DNA from: Silurus meridionalis | Lineage: Eukaryota; Chordata; Actinopteri; Siluriformes; Siluridae | Direction of reading: 5' to 3' | Length of the DNA: 64,000 bases | NCBI RefSeq assembly: GCF_014805685.1 | Contig: NC_060893.1 | Location: 13,379,273-13,443,272, forward strand | In this document: one piece after another, positions 34,041 to 45,377 of the stretch | Layout of the letters: the number at the start of each line of letters is the position of its first letter | How positions within the stretch are numbered: position 1 is the stretch's first letter | The notes under the pieces: model-generated | Seen by the model: the letters and a program-made list of their open reading frames with translations, nothing else | What the model was told of the DNA's origin: nothing | Databases searched by the model: none | Translations under genes and position numbers: made by a program

Positions 34041-35197
34041 TTAGATTTAGGTTATTTCTAAATATAATTTTATGATTATAAAATATTTTTAATTATAAAA
34101 AAAAAAAATAATATATTATATTTTAGAAATATTTTATTTTAGTTAGTAATAAATAATTTTTGGCACACAAAATTAACTAAACAAACAAAATAAATAAACC
34201 ATAATAAATTCTACCTATTAGCTGTACCTGTAACATTCTATTCAATGTGAACCAAAGATATCAGAGAGACTGCACTGTAGCTAAATGCCATGTTATTTGT
34301 GCTATTTTAAATGGCACATGTAGTGAACTTCACTCATCAGTGCAGAAATGAAATGGCTAGTTTATGATGTATTTTATGCTGAATTTTTTTATAATGTATT
34401 TTTTGCATTTCAGCATTAAATACAGTTGGCCATATTGTGGGTTCAGTGAAATATACTTTTAAATTGTGAGTTCAGGTACTTTCTATCCAAACTGAATTCA
34501 CAAATTCAGCTGAGATTGTATTACTCAGCTGACATAAAAATATAAAATAGCATACCAATCTATAAGAATAAAAACAAAGGATAGCTCTTTTAATGGTGTA
34601 GCAATCAAAGTCATGTGGAGTTTAAAGTTTAAAAATGTCTTTTTTCTATACATTTACTTCTGACAGGAATATTATTTCAGCTTAATCTCAAGTCAGTTGC
34701 AACCTAAGCAATATCAAGAAGAAACTGTGCAGTGTGAAACTTCTGTCAAATGTAAGCATGATGACCAACACTGCATGATGACACTAAGCAGAAGTACAAA
34801 TTTTGTAATGCTTCTATTCAGATGAACTGAAATACTACCAGGTATTTTCTGTATTATCTTTTGAATAATTCCATTCCTTAGAGACATTTAGTGCTGCACT
34901 TCTTGAATAAGCAACAAGGACTGGGTTCTTCAAATACTTCAGTTTGCTTTGTGGTCAACTTGCAGCCCTGCACTCAGAACAGCGTAATGTTCTTATAGTA
35001 GACATGGCCTGTAGGCATGTACTATAGCTGGCCTCATTTCTCAGTGCTCTCTCATAAAGCCTTGGCTATGTGGCCTCAGGGAAACAGGCTCTAATGTTGA
35101 GGTGCTACGTCATATGGCTAGAAGAAGCCATCTTCACCCTTTCTTTGTAAGTGTCTGTTTAGGGACATTTTGAAAGTTTTATTAAGTAGGTTCTAAT
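34037..35197. other. Unannotated AT-rich DNA
   Basis: No gene or known repeat is seen. The segment 34880-35110 is less AT-rich but non-coding. Confidence 0.42.
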
Positions 35198-35260
35198 TAG
35201 GGCTTTAACTAATGATTGGTCTAATCGATTAATCAGTAATCGATTAATCGGATGTTTTTG
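35198..35260 (+). mobile_element. hAT-like terminal fragment (TAGGGCT... ATCGATTAATC type)
   Basis: The stretch reads TTAGGGCTTTAACTAATGAT followed by CTAATCGATTAATCAG and CGATTAATCGG. This matches the terminus of a very common fish hAT family ('TAGGGCTGCAACTAACGATTA...AATCGATTAATC'). It breaks off at the palindrome beginning at 35261. Confidence 0.55.
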
Positions 35261-35281
35261 AATTTTTAAGCAATTAATGTG

Positions 35282-35345
<64 letters not shown>

Positions 35346-35367
35346 CACATTAATTGCTTAAAAAATT
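35261..35367. repeat. 107-bp palindrome with an (AT)n core
   Basis: Left arm 35261-35286 (AATTTTTAAGCAATTAATGT plus GATCAT) is repeated inverted as the right arm 35341-35367, differing by a single extra A. Between them is a (TA)n tract (35285-35342) that is itself self-complementary. The whole can form one long hairpin or cruciform. It could be a small inverted-repeat transposon or a rearrangement at the AT tract. Confidence 0.85.
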
Positions 35368-35369
35368 AA

Positions 35370-36147
35370 ATATGCAAAAAATCCATATATAAGCCGCACC
35401 CACTGAATTTGACAAAGATTTTTATTTTAAATATAAATAAGCCTACTAAATAATGTCTACATTGAAACTAATGAACTTTACACAGGCTTTAACGAAAGAC
35501 AGTGTCTGCTACAAGGTGTAACGGGTGAAATATGTTGCGCTTCCTTTAGGAGCAGAGCGGTATTTTGGGAATAGCCTGCTGCCGCATTTTTCCGCTATTA
35601 CTGCATGTGTGGAGACGGAGGATTATGTCCTTATTATTTTCTGATGCTCATTTCTAAGTTTCTTTGACTAACCCGTAAAGCTGTTGCCAAGAATAATAAA
35701 AAAGCACGAGTTTTGGAAACCTGTCTGTGCTTATATGATTTCTGTTGCAACTGGAGTTAGCGAGCTCTCCCATGACCCAGACTCAGCGGCTTGTATCTAA
35801 ACAGTAGCCTACCAAGAAAGTCATTGTTCACTGTCTTCCTCCTTCTTTTCACAACTATTTCTCTCAGGAGTTTATCTTTTGGCATCATCGTGCGTCTAAA
35901 AAAATCTCCATCGGTGGAAGTTTTTCTCCCGAAGCAGTGCAGCTCAGAACACAGGTGAGGTGCGTTTTTTCGTTTCCGTTCGGAAATTTTATTGGTCTTA
36001 TGTTATGGGGTTCAGTTTTTTGGCCTGAAGTTTGTGAAACCGGGAAAAACCCAGGAAAAATTCATAAATAAGCCGCTTCGTTGATTAAGCCGCGGGTGTC
36101 AAAACGTGGGAAAAAAGTAGTAGCTTATAGTCCGAAAAATACGGTAT
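35370..36147 (-). mobile_element. Non-autonomous DNA-transposon-like repeat (ATAAGCCGC type), about 0.78 kb
   Basis: The right end, inverted, reads TACCGTATTTTTCGGACTAT, then AAGC...CTTTTTTCCCACGTTTTGA, and the left end has ATATATAAGCCGCACCC. GGCTTAT/ATAAGCC motifs recur at both ends. I recognise the terminal block 'TACCGTATTTTTCGGACTATAAGC' as a common fish interspersed repeat. No transposase is present inside. The left end is imperfect, where it meets the palindrome. Confidence 0.55.
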
Positions 36148-36716
36148 ATAAAACCCTAATTCATGGTATTTATGTTTGAAAGTTTATTTAAAAAATGTTG
36201 ACATTTTAAAGTTTATAGTGGCTCCTTGTTCAGTGCATGGGGTATTTCTCCTTAGAACATTTGAGCTTGAGTGAGAAAGGTGAAGCAATTTGTGTAAATC
36301 AACATTTATATTGTATTTTGCAGATGACAAGTTAACAATCATGCTTTCTTGCAACAATCTTTTTTGTTTAAAAAAAATTGACATTTTGTTCATTTGTGAA
36401 GATTTAAGCATCTACAATATATTGTGAATTAACTTTTGTATAATAATTAAATGATATTTGCAGAAATAAAATATACAAATATTAAAAACTGCTGTAGTGT
36501 TGTAGTAGAAAAATGCTATAAAAAGAAAATAGAGTGGAGAAACACACAAACTAACAGGCTTGATTAAAAAAGGAAAAATATGCATTGGTGTCGAAATGCA
36601 TTTGCATTCTCTGAAAAGCACAACAATGACAACAATTTTTATTAAATTTTACTGCTGCTGTTATTTGCTGCTTTTAGATTTAGTGTTTGTTCGCACCCTA
36701 TAAATTTTATCCATCG
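36148..36716. other. Unannotated AT-rich DNA
   Basis: No gene or recognised repeat is seen. Confidence 0.42.
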
Positions 36717-37745
36717 AGTGGCGTGCCATGCATTTGATACCTGGGCCTTCAGTGAGGACTTACCCGACTTAATCCACCTCTTAATAGACCCCTATCACGT
36801 CATGATTATAGAAACCATCAATACTATACAAAAACGCAATATAACAACGCGTGGCATTACAGAGAGAGAGGCATTTCACATATGGAGGGTAAATACCATT
36901 TTACTAACACAAGAAACCCAGTTAAGACAACTCCGAATATTTACACTACCACCGCAACTGTTCCACGAACATCATCTGGAGCAGTTCAGAATCAATATTT
37001 GTCTAATAACATGACAAAAACATACAAAATTTAAATAAAACATAAGCTACTCACCAGAGATGCAGACTAATAATTTGCACCGCTCCTCAGAGACTGTAAG
37101 CCAGTGGTACCGCTCGTATTCATTGGTCTGGAAGTGGTGAACAAACCCTTTCCCTGGCTGAGACAGGCTAGCTAGCTTCTGGGTTGGCTGACCTTTCCTC
37201 ATGATGTCTAGCTTTTCTTGAAAATGGATTTTCAAGTATGTCCGAGACCAAATGTATTTCTTTTCCTCCATAGGTGTAAAAAAGTCTAACTTAAATGTAT
37301 TAATGTGTGCAGGAACACACACCTGTTTTACCAGTCAAACCTGGCTATAACAGTTTCCCTCTGACCAACCAATCAGAGGATGGAAAAATGCTGATGCGAT
37401 TCTGGGCCAGCTAGCTACCCTGTGAAGCAAATATGAAATCTGATTGGTTAAAGAAACAGACCCGTTGGTAATATTCTCAATGGTAAAAGGGCCAGCAGTT
37501 TATACTTTAAAGGCCCTGGGCAGATTAGATTGACATGGCATCACAAAAAGGCTGAAATCTGATTGGACAAAAAATCGAACATCCACAAACACGTGCTAGA
37601 AGCAGTGCAGCCAAGAGAAACGCTACGACATGAAGAGAATAGACTGTGGGAATAATTTAATACAAGTTCATGGAACAAATATTAAAATTCAGGTTGTAAA
37701 TGTAGGTCAGTGATTCTGATAGTGTTTAGGCCAGCAGAGAAGGCT
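36717..37745 (-). mobile_element. hAT-like element with a TTF-type zinc-finger exon, degraded
   Basis: The left end starts AGTGGCGTGCCATGCATTTG and continues CTGGGCCTTCAGTGAGGACT. A minus-strand frame (37047-37322) encodes KIHFQEKLDIMRKGQPTQKL, GKGFVHHFQTNEYERYHWL and SEERCKLLVC. This resembles the TTF-type zinc finger found at the N-terminus of one hAT transposase group ('F...W......WL......LFC..C'). The frame ends at CTG|GTGAGT, a plausible splice donor, which suits multi-exon hAT genes. No DDE or hAT dimerisation block is found downstream, and the right terminus is lost near 37745. The superfamily call is an inference. Confidence 0.5.
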
Positions 37746-38640
37746 TTCCTGAACTGTGCTGATGTTTCAGTTTCATCCGTGACACCAGTGTGTTTTTTTT
37801 TTTTTTTTGCATGCTCGTGCCTCACTGTGGTACTTCTATGCCACACAAATGCTGCTTTGCATAATGTCCATGTACAGTTTTCTTTGTTGCATTTAATATA
37901 AAATGCTCCCATGCCTTCAGAGGCACACTTTTTCCTGCTGCTGGTTGACCTCGTTTTAGAGACCTGCACGGGACGGATTTTTCTGATATGTTTTTCAAAA
38001 ATATGTTATTTTCTCACTAACAATATCACAATATTTACATTTTGTCCTGCTCCGGCCCACAAAATCCCGCAGGTAAAAGGTAGAAGTAGTTTTATTTTCA
38101 ATGTGGTGACTGCTTCTTCTCGCTAATCTGCTTTTTAGTTTAACTTGCTTCTATTTTGAATATGAAAAAAAAAGAAACAGAAAATTAACAAACATTTCAT
38201 TTTATTTGAATTTGACATTTTGTGTAAATGATGAACATGAACACAAAAAATAAACGTTTCACATCATCAACTGAAATGATCTAAAAACAGGCAAAGATTT
38301 TATTGTCTTGTTGTATGTTCCTTTCTTTAATAACAAAGTAATATTTTTAGCACTCAGCGATTCACCTCTGTCTTGCGCTTCAGACATTTCACCTCTGTGT
38401 GCTGTAGTAGTCTACTGCACATGAACCACACAAGAGTTCTCTTCCAACCTCCTGCTTTTGTTTTTTTTATATATTTCCAAGACCATTTGAGAGAGTCCCA
38501 CGAATAATTTTATTCTTCCACAACCTGCACACACATTCACCCATCAACTCTTGTCCCATGATGCACTTATTTACGTTCATTGCAGGTCTCTACCCTGTAC
38601 TGTCCGCCATTTTCGCAGGCGGCTGTGTTATCTTACCATT
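37746..38640 (-). mobile_element. hAT-like element with a BED zinc-finger exon, interrupted
   Basis: The minus-strand frame at about 37750-37950 reads SSRKKCASEGMGAFYIKCNK, then CTWTLCKAAFVWHRSTTVRH and EHAKKK. Two Cys spaced C-x4-C followed by His residues in this pattern fit a BED-type zinc finger (DNA binding), as found at the N-terminus of many hAT transposases. A possible start, ATGGCGGACAGTACAGGG on the minus strand, lies at 38611-38594, on the other side of the 636-bp inserted segment. No catalytic part of the transposase is seen. Confidence 0.5.
37957..38592. mobile_element. Candidate 636-bp MITE with 12-bp terminal inverted repeats
   Basis: TAGAGACCTGCA at 37957-37968 is repeated inverted as TGCAGGTCTCTA at 38581-38592. 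The interior has no coding capacity. The start TAGAGA and its position inside the BED-finger exon suggest a hAT-type insertion, but I do not see a convincing 8-bp target duplication. Confidence 0.55.
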
Positions 38641-39389
38641 GCACTCGTAACACCTGTGACAACGGCATTTCAACGAAGACGAAGTTGGAGAAGTTTATTG
38701 CTACATTGAAGGCAAGAATAGATCAATTTCATTTGTTTGTTTAATGTGAATAAATCATGTATATATATTAAAAGACATAACGTTAAAGCTGGTGGACTGC
38801 AAAGTTCTATGCAATAGGCATGAAGTTTACCTTTATCTTTTATCTTTATCTTTATATTTATAGTTCTACAGGAACCCAAAAAGCAGTGTTTTCTGGTTGT
38901 TTTTAAGAAAAGCAATAGCATATACAATATAAACAGCAATAATGTTTGAACAGTTACTTTGACTGGATGAATCTAATTTTAAAGAGCAAATTTATTTCGA
39001 ATTACCTTATAAACACCTTTTGTGCCATACTATGACTTACAATTCCATCAAGGTGTAGTACTGTTGCTCACCTCAGGTTGAAAAAATCTCATGAAAAAAA
39101 TTGAAGTAACTCAACTGCCTCCCATGTCATTAACAAGAATGTATTATATGACATCTAGGAATAATGATAGTAGATGTGTAGTAAACACATACTGGAAATT
39201 TATTTTATGTATCAAATAAAAAGTAGTCAAATTAGCATTAATTTTAGACATAATACCTGTAATACACTGTACTTCAGATTTGCTCATATTTCCTCAACAT
39301 TTTATGTTGCACATCTTTTGCTTTAAATTCTTTGAGAATTTGTATCCATCTCAGACTACTCTTTATTTTTAATGATGACAAAGTAAAAA
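38641..39389. other. Unannotated AT-rich DNA
   Basis: No gene or recognised repeat is seen. A short TTTATC repeat lies at 38831-38860. Confidence 0.42.
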
Positions 39390-39780
39390 CTAATTAATTG
39401 ACAAATGTATTTCAAACAAATCACATTGGCATAAGTGTTCATACCCTTTGCTTTGACACAGAAAATCTATTACATTTAGTGTATATGCTTTTAATTTTTC
39501 TGAAGATATCTTTGAAATGTTTTTTCACTAGATTAAAGTCCAGCTGTGGAAAATTCACTTGGCATGATTTGAAAAGGCATACACCTGCATGAACCACCTA
39601 AAAATCCAAATCAAGCCATACCAACCCATGAGGTCAAAAGGAACTGCCTGCAAAGACCAGACACAGGATTGTGCAAGGGCTGTTGCACGAAAGGTTCCCA
39701 AGAGCATAGTGGTCCTCATAATTCTTGAATGAAGTAGACTTTAATGTTTGGGACTCTTGAAATAGCTGACTCAGGGTCTG
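39390..39780 (+). mobile_element. Ancient Tc1-like relic (5' part)
   Basis: The blocks TAAGTGTTCATACCCTTTGC, GGCATGATTTGAAAAGGCAT, ACACCTGCATGAACC and a start region at 39628 (ATGAGGTCAAAAGGAACTGC) match the 5' UTR and N-terminal coding start of a fish Tc1-like family. They are followed by GGTTCCCAAGAGCATAGTGG and TCATAATTCTTGAATG, the helix-turn-helix region. The frame is destroyed by many indels, and nothing recognisable remains after about 39780. It is much older than the copy at 25889-27484. Confidence 0.65.
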
Positions 39781-40905
39781 AATTATTTTTTTTTATTTTG
39801 ACAGATGTCCTTATGCTGAGAAACTGATTTGCAAAGTACTGCTTTACAGACTCCATCAAAGCATATATACCCATGCTCCCATTAATAAGTCTGTGTCTCA
39901 AAATACTATCACCTTTAAACCCTGTCACAACACAAATAGTATAGCAATAGTAGCCAGGTGAAGTTCATGGCACCATCTGAGTGCCAGGATGGAAAAGAAT
40001 CTTGATTTATGTTTACCATATATTTTGAGGAAAGGTAGGTCAATTTGAGCCATGCTAGAGTCTTAAAGCAAGTGTGCTGCACAGCAATTGGTGATGTGGG
40101 AGAACATCAAACAAGTCTGGATAAGGGCACAGGAAGATGACAGCAAACTAAACAAGCCTATATTGAGTGACCTCCATGGAGAGAAATGGCCAAATCTTCC
40201 TGATGTTGTAAAGCCACAAAGAGACACAATCATAGAACCATGTATCTCAACAGTGCATGTGTTTTCATAGTGTGCATCCTAGTAGTCAATGTCTCGTTAA
40301 TAGCAATGTTTAAATGTTTACATTGTATTGCAGGAATAAATGCCATAAACGCAAGGTGTTTTTCCTTCTTACAATATTTCCTTGTCCACTGGGATTTGTG
40401 TTAGAGTTTTAGAGGAATTCAGAGGGAATATCAGCTGTCAGAATGATTTTCCTCATCTCTCTTGTGCCATATTACCTTTCTTTACTGCTCACATAACAAT
40501 CATACCAAAATACCATCACTAACTGTCACATTCACATACACATACACCCACATACATATGTAGAAATGTTCTTTCCAAGACAAGCATCAGTATGTGTCTG
40601 CCTCAATCTGTTCAGCGCAAAAGGGGACACCTGGTCCTATTGACGCCCTGCCAAACCTCCTCAAATCAGGACTGTGCTGCGACAATGTCACACTGGCAGC
40701 ACCACTACCCTGCTTAGAAAACACACACGAGCACACAGCTTACTTTTATGTGTGTCTTCTACTGTCGATAGTGCTGCTCAATGCAGGTCTAAATGCTACA
40801 GCTTAAATGACAGCTGAACATTAGATAAGAAGGACCTATGAAACACAAAGAGCAATCAAAGAGGTGAATTAGCATCCTCACTAATATGCAGAAAACTTAT
40901 ATATA

Positions 40906-40911
<6 letters not shown>
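39781..40911. other. Unannotated DNA
   Basis: No gene is seen. The frames at 40088-40270 and 40594-40806 have no domain and no flanking splice or promoter support. Confidence 0.42.

Positions 40912-40982
<71 letters not shown>
40912..40982. repeat. (AT)n microsatellite
   Basis: About 35 AT units. Confidence 0.95.
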
Positions 40983-40987
<5 letters not shown>

Positions 40988-42849
40988 AAAAGGAGGCACA
41001 AACAGCAACATATCGTAGGCTCCTAGGCTCTTAATTAAAACATGCCATAACAATTAGACACAGTAGTTTTAAATGGAAAGCAAACAAAGCTAAACCTTAA
41101 GAGTTGAGACAGAGCTATAAAGCTAACCAAGCAGAGCTGGGGAAAAATAAAGCCTCTTCCTTTCTTTCCTCAGTGTGAATCTTTTTTTTTTCTTTACTCT
41201 TAAATCTGCTTATGTTTGGCACAAAAAAAAGAAAAGAAAAAAAAAGGACAAAAAGATTGAGGTCAACGAGAAAGAGCACATTTTGCACACCACAAATGAG
41301 ATCAATTAATCACCTTGTAATGGGAGCCCCATCTGATCAATTGAATTTTATTAAGCAGGGAGAGAGAATAAATGGTCGTGTTCAGATTTGACCCTGGTAG
41401 CTTGTTCACTGGTTTAGACAGAACAGGCATTCTTATCTAGTGAGCTCTTTCAACCCTTATACTACACCAGTACAATGAATCATTAATATTGTTCTCTGCT
41501 TAAACCTGTTTAGTAATTTAATACATGCATGAAAATTACCCAGAAACACATTTAAAGATGTGTTGCTGATTATATTGTAATGAGGGCTTAAAACAGTTAA
41601 AGTCTTGTTATGCTTGTTATTTTGCATCATTTGTTGTTAGCTGTTCATTACATGTCATTGAATAGCTTACTGAATGTTGCATTTTAATGAACCTCTCTTG
41701 GAGATGAATCATAAAGATTTCAATTTCATTTGTATTTTTCTCACTTAATTACTGAAAAATACACATGATCATGTTGTTCTGATAACAATAAGCATTATAA
41801 AGATTTCCTTGTTTTTGGTGATGAAGAGGGAGAAAATTCAAAACATTCAAACAAAGCACTTATCTGCCTTTTTGGAAAACAGCATAAAATAGAAGCCAAG
41901 AACAGAGAGCGATGCAGTGCTTCCCCAAGGTAATTGGTTTTCTGGAGTGGTGGCCATGTGGAGATGAAAAACAATCGGCAAACCCCTTAACAGATGCTGT
42001 AATTACCTGAGCAGTGCACGAATACTTGAACAGAGTCCTTTACACTTTTTGTGCTTAAAGAGTGCAGACAGTTCTCTGATCAGTATGTTTACCGGGAGTA
42101 GGTGCTTTGTTCCCAAATCCTGCCCACAGTTCATGCCATTGCATGAATGTATCACGATCCCACTTCTATACAATTTTTAATTTGTGTACCATGCATTTTT
42201 GAACTTAGGAGTGGCCTAGGTCCCGGCAAGGATTAACTCTTACAAAAAGCTAACTCTCTCTGCATAATGAGTCAGTTTAGGCAAATCCGAAGCTGGCTTG
42301 TTGGCAGTGGTAATGTGTCAGAGGCTCTCAGCCCATAGCTTTAGGAAAAGAGAAGGGATTCAAGATCTAGATTAAAGGTGCACGTAGGACTGTTGTTATT
42401 AACCCCACTCCTGTCCATTCCCAAAAGGATCCAAATCCCAATTGTTTGCACAGTTAAATATGCTTGTTCCAAACTAGTACAATTTTGTAATAAAAACATA
42501 ACATTTGCAGATTACAGTGATTAAAATGCAGATATATAATGTAGTAAATATGAATAATATAGCACTGTAAATGTGCTGAAGTGCATACTTTAAGCTCTTT
42601 AATATTAAATAATACTGTTAATCAAGTTTGCCTTTCTTTTTCCAATCAGCTCCCCAATCACAAGAATAAAAACCTAGCAGACACTTTTATCCCTCTAGGT
42701 CCTAGTTCTGATGTTTTCATTTTCTGATGTTATAATTTTTACGTTTAGATAAGGATTTCTCCCCAATTTTCCTCACTTCGTTACCTGTCAATTCTCATCT
42801 ATCAGCTAACTTTGTTTGTCAAATGTCAACTTTCCACCAGGAAGGAGTG
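40983..42849. other. Unannotated DNA with two candidate conserved non-coding patches
   Basis: The stretches 41270-41370 (GATCAATTAATCACC, GATCAATTGAATTTTATT) and 41880-42010 (GCTGTAATTACCTG) are repeat-free and rich in TAATTA/ATCAAT-type cores, and neither codes for protein. This resembles vertebrate conserved non-coding elements, but only alignment can show it. A-rich runs lie at 41220-41250. Confidence 0.38.
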
Positions 42850-43045
42850 AAGGCTAACATGTGAATCTTTGGAGACATGTGAAGTTGGCTATCCGCATCT
42901 TTACAAACTGCTGCATCATAGAGCAGCCTAATGCACTCAGTCAAAAAATAATCTGCATTCTTCCATGTACATGATCTCACAGATGCCTGCGATTGGCTAG
43001 TGTCACTGTGATTGACAATGAGTGAGAGGGAGAAAGTATATGAAT
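42850..43045 (+). repeat. Old interspersed repeat, copy 2 of 2
   Basis: The stretch matches 735-905 in block order: AACATGTGAATCTTTGGAGA, GCATCTTTACAAACTGCTGC, ATGATCTCACAGATGCCTGC, TAGTGTCACTGTGATTGACA, then a GAGAGGGAG end. This copy is the better preserved. It has no coding capacity and no visible tRNA head. Confidence 0.55.
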
Positions 43046-44904
43046 TTTTTTATTTTTTACTCCCTTGACATCCATCTACAGATGGCAGTAGCATCATCAG
43101 GATTCACACTTTTAATCTAAATGTTAAAAAAAATACATATTTCTCTGTAGCTGTTTTCTCACAAAAGACTTCGAACCTAGTTAAAAGCTAATACATCTTT
43201 CTTCTGTCATTTCTTTCCATTTTGTAACACCTTTTAACACAGCTTCAACCATTTACTGTCCTTTTGTTTTCATGTGCAAACAAGGTGGTTATTTCATTAT
43301 GTTGTCTCTGTAACCATCACTGTTTGTGTGGAATATGTTGTCATGGAGACAGCATTCTTTTTTCTTTTAATAATATCTGACGGGCAGTGCACTTGTTCAT
43401 GGATCAGTTAACACTGAGATGCTAGCGCTGTCTGATAAGTTCCACTTTATTGGATATCAGAGTAAACATTGCCCTTTAGTCATGTGTGCAGTGGCTCTGA
43501 TGTGTACGGTGTATAAAAGCTTCAGAGAATCCTTTCACTTTTGATCAGAACAAGTGTAAGCAAAGTTCTTGTACAAAAAAAAAATATCGGCAGTTACATA
43601 ACCTTCACAAAAGATGGAGCGAGAGATTTTCATGTAACCATGACCACTTTCAAAAAGCCTATCAGGCATTATAGATTTTCAAAAGCCCTTTGCAGTTCTT
43701 CAGTGTGCTTTGTTTATTTCATGGTTTATAGCATTCAATTATCAAAATAATGATATTATTTTCACTCTAGCTACATGCTTTATGAGATTACATTTTTCAT
43801 CTAATCTGTTCTACAAACTTTCTTCTTTATTTCTTAATTATTATTATTTTTATTTATTTTTTTTTTTTTTGGGTTAGCTTGCTTTCCAGTACAAAGTTAT
43901 ATTTCAACATGGAATTATAGCTGTAGGTGATAAATAATATGCGAATAATTCCATCTTTTATGAAGAAACTGATTCATTCCGGGACTGTGTGTGTTGAAGG
44001 GTAATTTACAAAGTGAAAAGTGTTGCAAATTAAAAATAAATATTTGCATTTACTAATCATTAGGCAAAATTTTGTCTAGAACTCATTGTATATTTCTTTA
44101 AGAATACTCAAACCGTTCAGTGGGAAACCAGCCAGTTTATCAGAAATGCCTTGAATTTCATTGTGCACAGTAAATTATGATCTCTGAATAAAAGTCCACA
44201 GTGTATTTTATACTATTCAGTTTCTTTCTGACAATTTGAACTTAAATTATGTTATATTCTGTCTAACTTCCATCGGCCCTCATTGTCCAACAAGGCCATT
44301 GGCAGATCTTTTGTACTAACATAAGATCATTTATGTGCTGCGGTATAACTGGAGGTGGTACAGCTGCCATAACAATGTCAGGAGGAAAAGTGAAGCTTGA
44401 GATTTTCATTGGTGATTACAGCTTGCTTCTGGTTGCCACAAAGGAGATCAGTAATGGCTGAACAAAGGCTTTTTTTAGTAACTATACTTTATAACAGTAG
44501 GGGAGTGCTCACTCTGGGTGTTTTTTTTCCTGAAATGACATCTCTTCAGATCCGCTGCTGTAAAGGCTTGAACTCCTCGTTTCATGAAGAGGATGTGACG
44601 AATCACTCTAGTGATGATTCATATAGTATATAACGTTTTGATAAATTGATTCTACAAAGACGATTCTACACAAAAGCTTTGACATGTTTCCTGAAACAGT
44701 GTGTATTCAAGAAAACAGTGACTTACACTATGCATATAGAATGTGAATAAAGTTGTCTAGCGCAAGGTTATTTCTGAAGTCCACTACAATTCATCCACTT
44801 GCCCTTGGTTTAGGTACTAATATTATTCACAAAAATGGCACAAATGTCCGCTCTTTTATCACCCCCCTTCTATAATATGCTTCTTCATATTATTGTTCTC
44901 ATGT
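43046..44904. other. Unannotated AT-rich DNA
   Basis: No gene or confident repeat is seen. A poly(T) run lies at 43858-43870. The frame at 44397-44633 has no recognised domain. Confidence 0.42.
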
Positions 44905-45180
44905 GCAGCTCATTCATTGTCACCTCATAGCTTCAGGGTCCCTGATTCAATCCTGAGATCATATCTTTGTGGCGTTTCATGTTTTTAATTTTTTTTGTTA
45001 TTGTTGTTATTTTAACCTATGTCTCTCTGGCTCTCCTCTGAGTTCAATAGTTTTCTCCCACAGAACATAAAAAGACGGGCAACTAAATGAGTGTGTGTAT
45101 GCTGATCTCTAAAATCTACGGTCCCATTTATTGTACTTTCCCACCTTGCACTTCCTAGTGTTCCTAGGATAGGATACTAA
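44905..45180 (+). repeat. Degraded pan-teleost interspersed repeat, long fragment
   Basis: The blocks CACCTCATAGCTTCAGGGTC, CCTGATTCAATCCTGAGATC, TTCTCCCACAGAACATAAAA, TGTGTATGCTGATC and CCTAGTGTTCCTAGGATAGG follow the order of an abundant fish repeat ('CACCTCACAGCTCCAGGGTCC...GATCCTGAGCTCGGG...TCCTCCCACCTCCCAAAAACATG...CAGTGTTCCCGGGATAGG'). The family is recognised from memory and I cannot place its class. A 3' fragment of the same family is at 60975-61062. Confidence 0.5.
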
Positions 45181-45195
45181 TTAATAGAATTAAAT

Positions 45196-45247
45196 AATAA
45201 TTATAATAATAACAATAATAATAATAATAGCAATAATAACAACAATA
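45196..45247. repeat. (AAT)n-rich low complexity
   Basis: Interrupted AATAAT/AACAAT units. Confidence 0.85.
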
Positions 45248-45307
45248 TGCATTCTAAACCATACTTGTAAAAGCAGTTTTGAAAAAAAAGAACATATATA
45301 AACCTAC

Positions 45308-45374
<67 letters not shown>
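45308..45374. repeat. (TA)n microsatellite
   Basis: About 33 TA units. Confidence 0.95.

Positions 45375-45377
<3 letters not shown>

Noticed and set aside
40088..40270. Possible small exon or conserved peptide
   Set aside because: Sixty codons in non-repetitive sequence, but no recognisable domain, splice context or codon bias.
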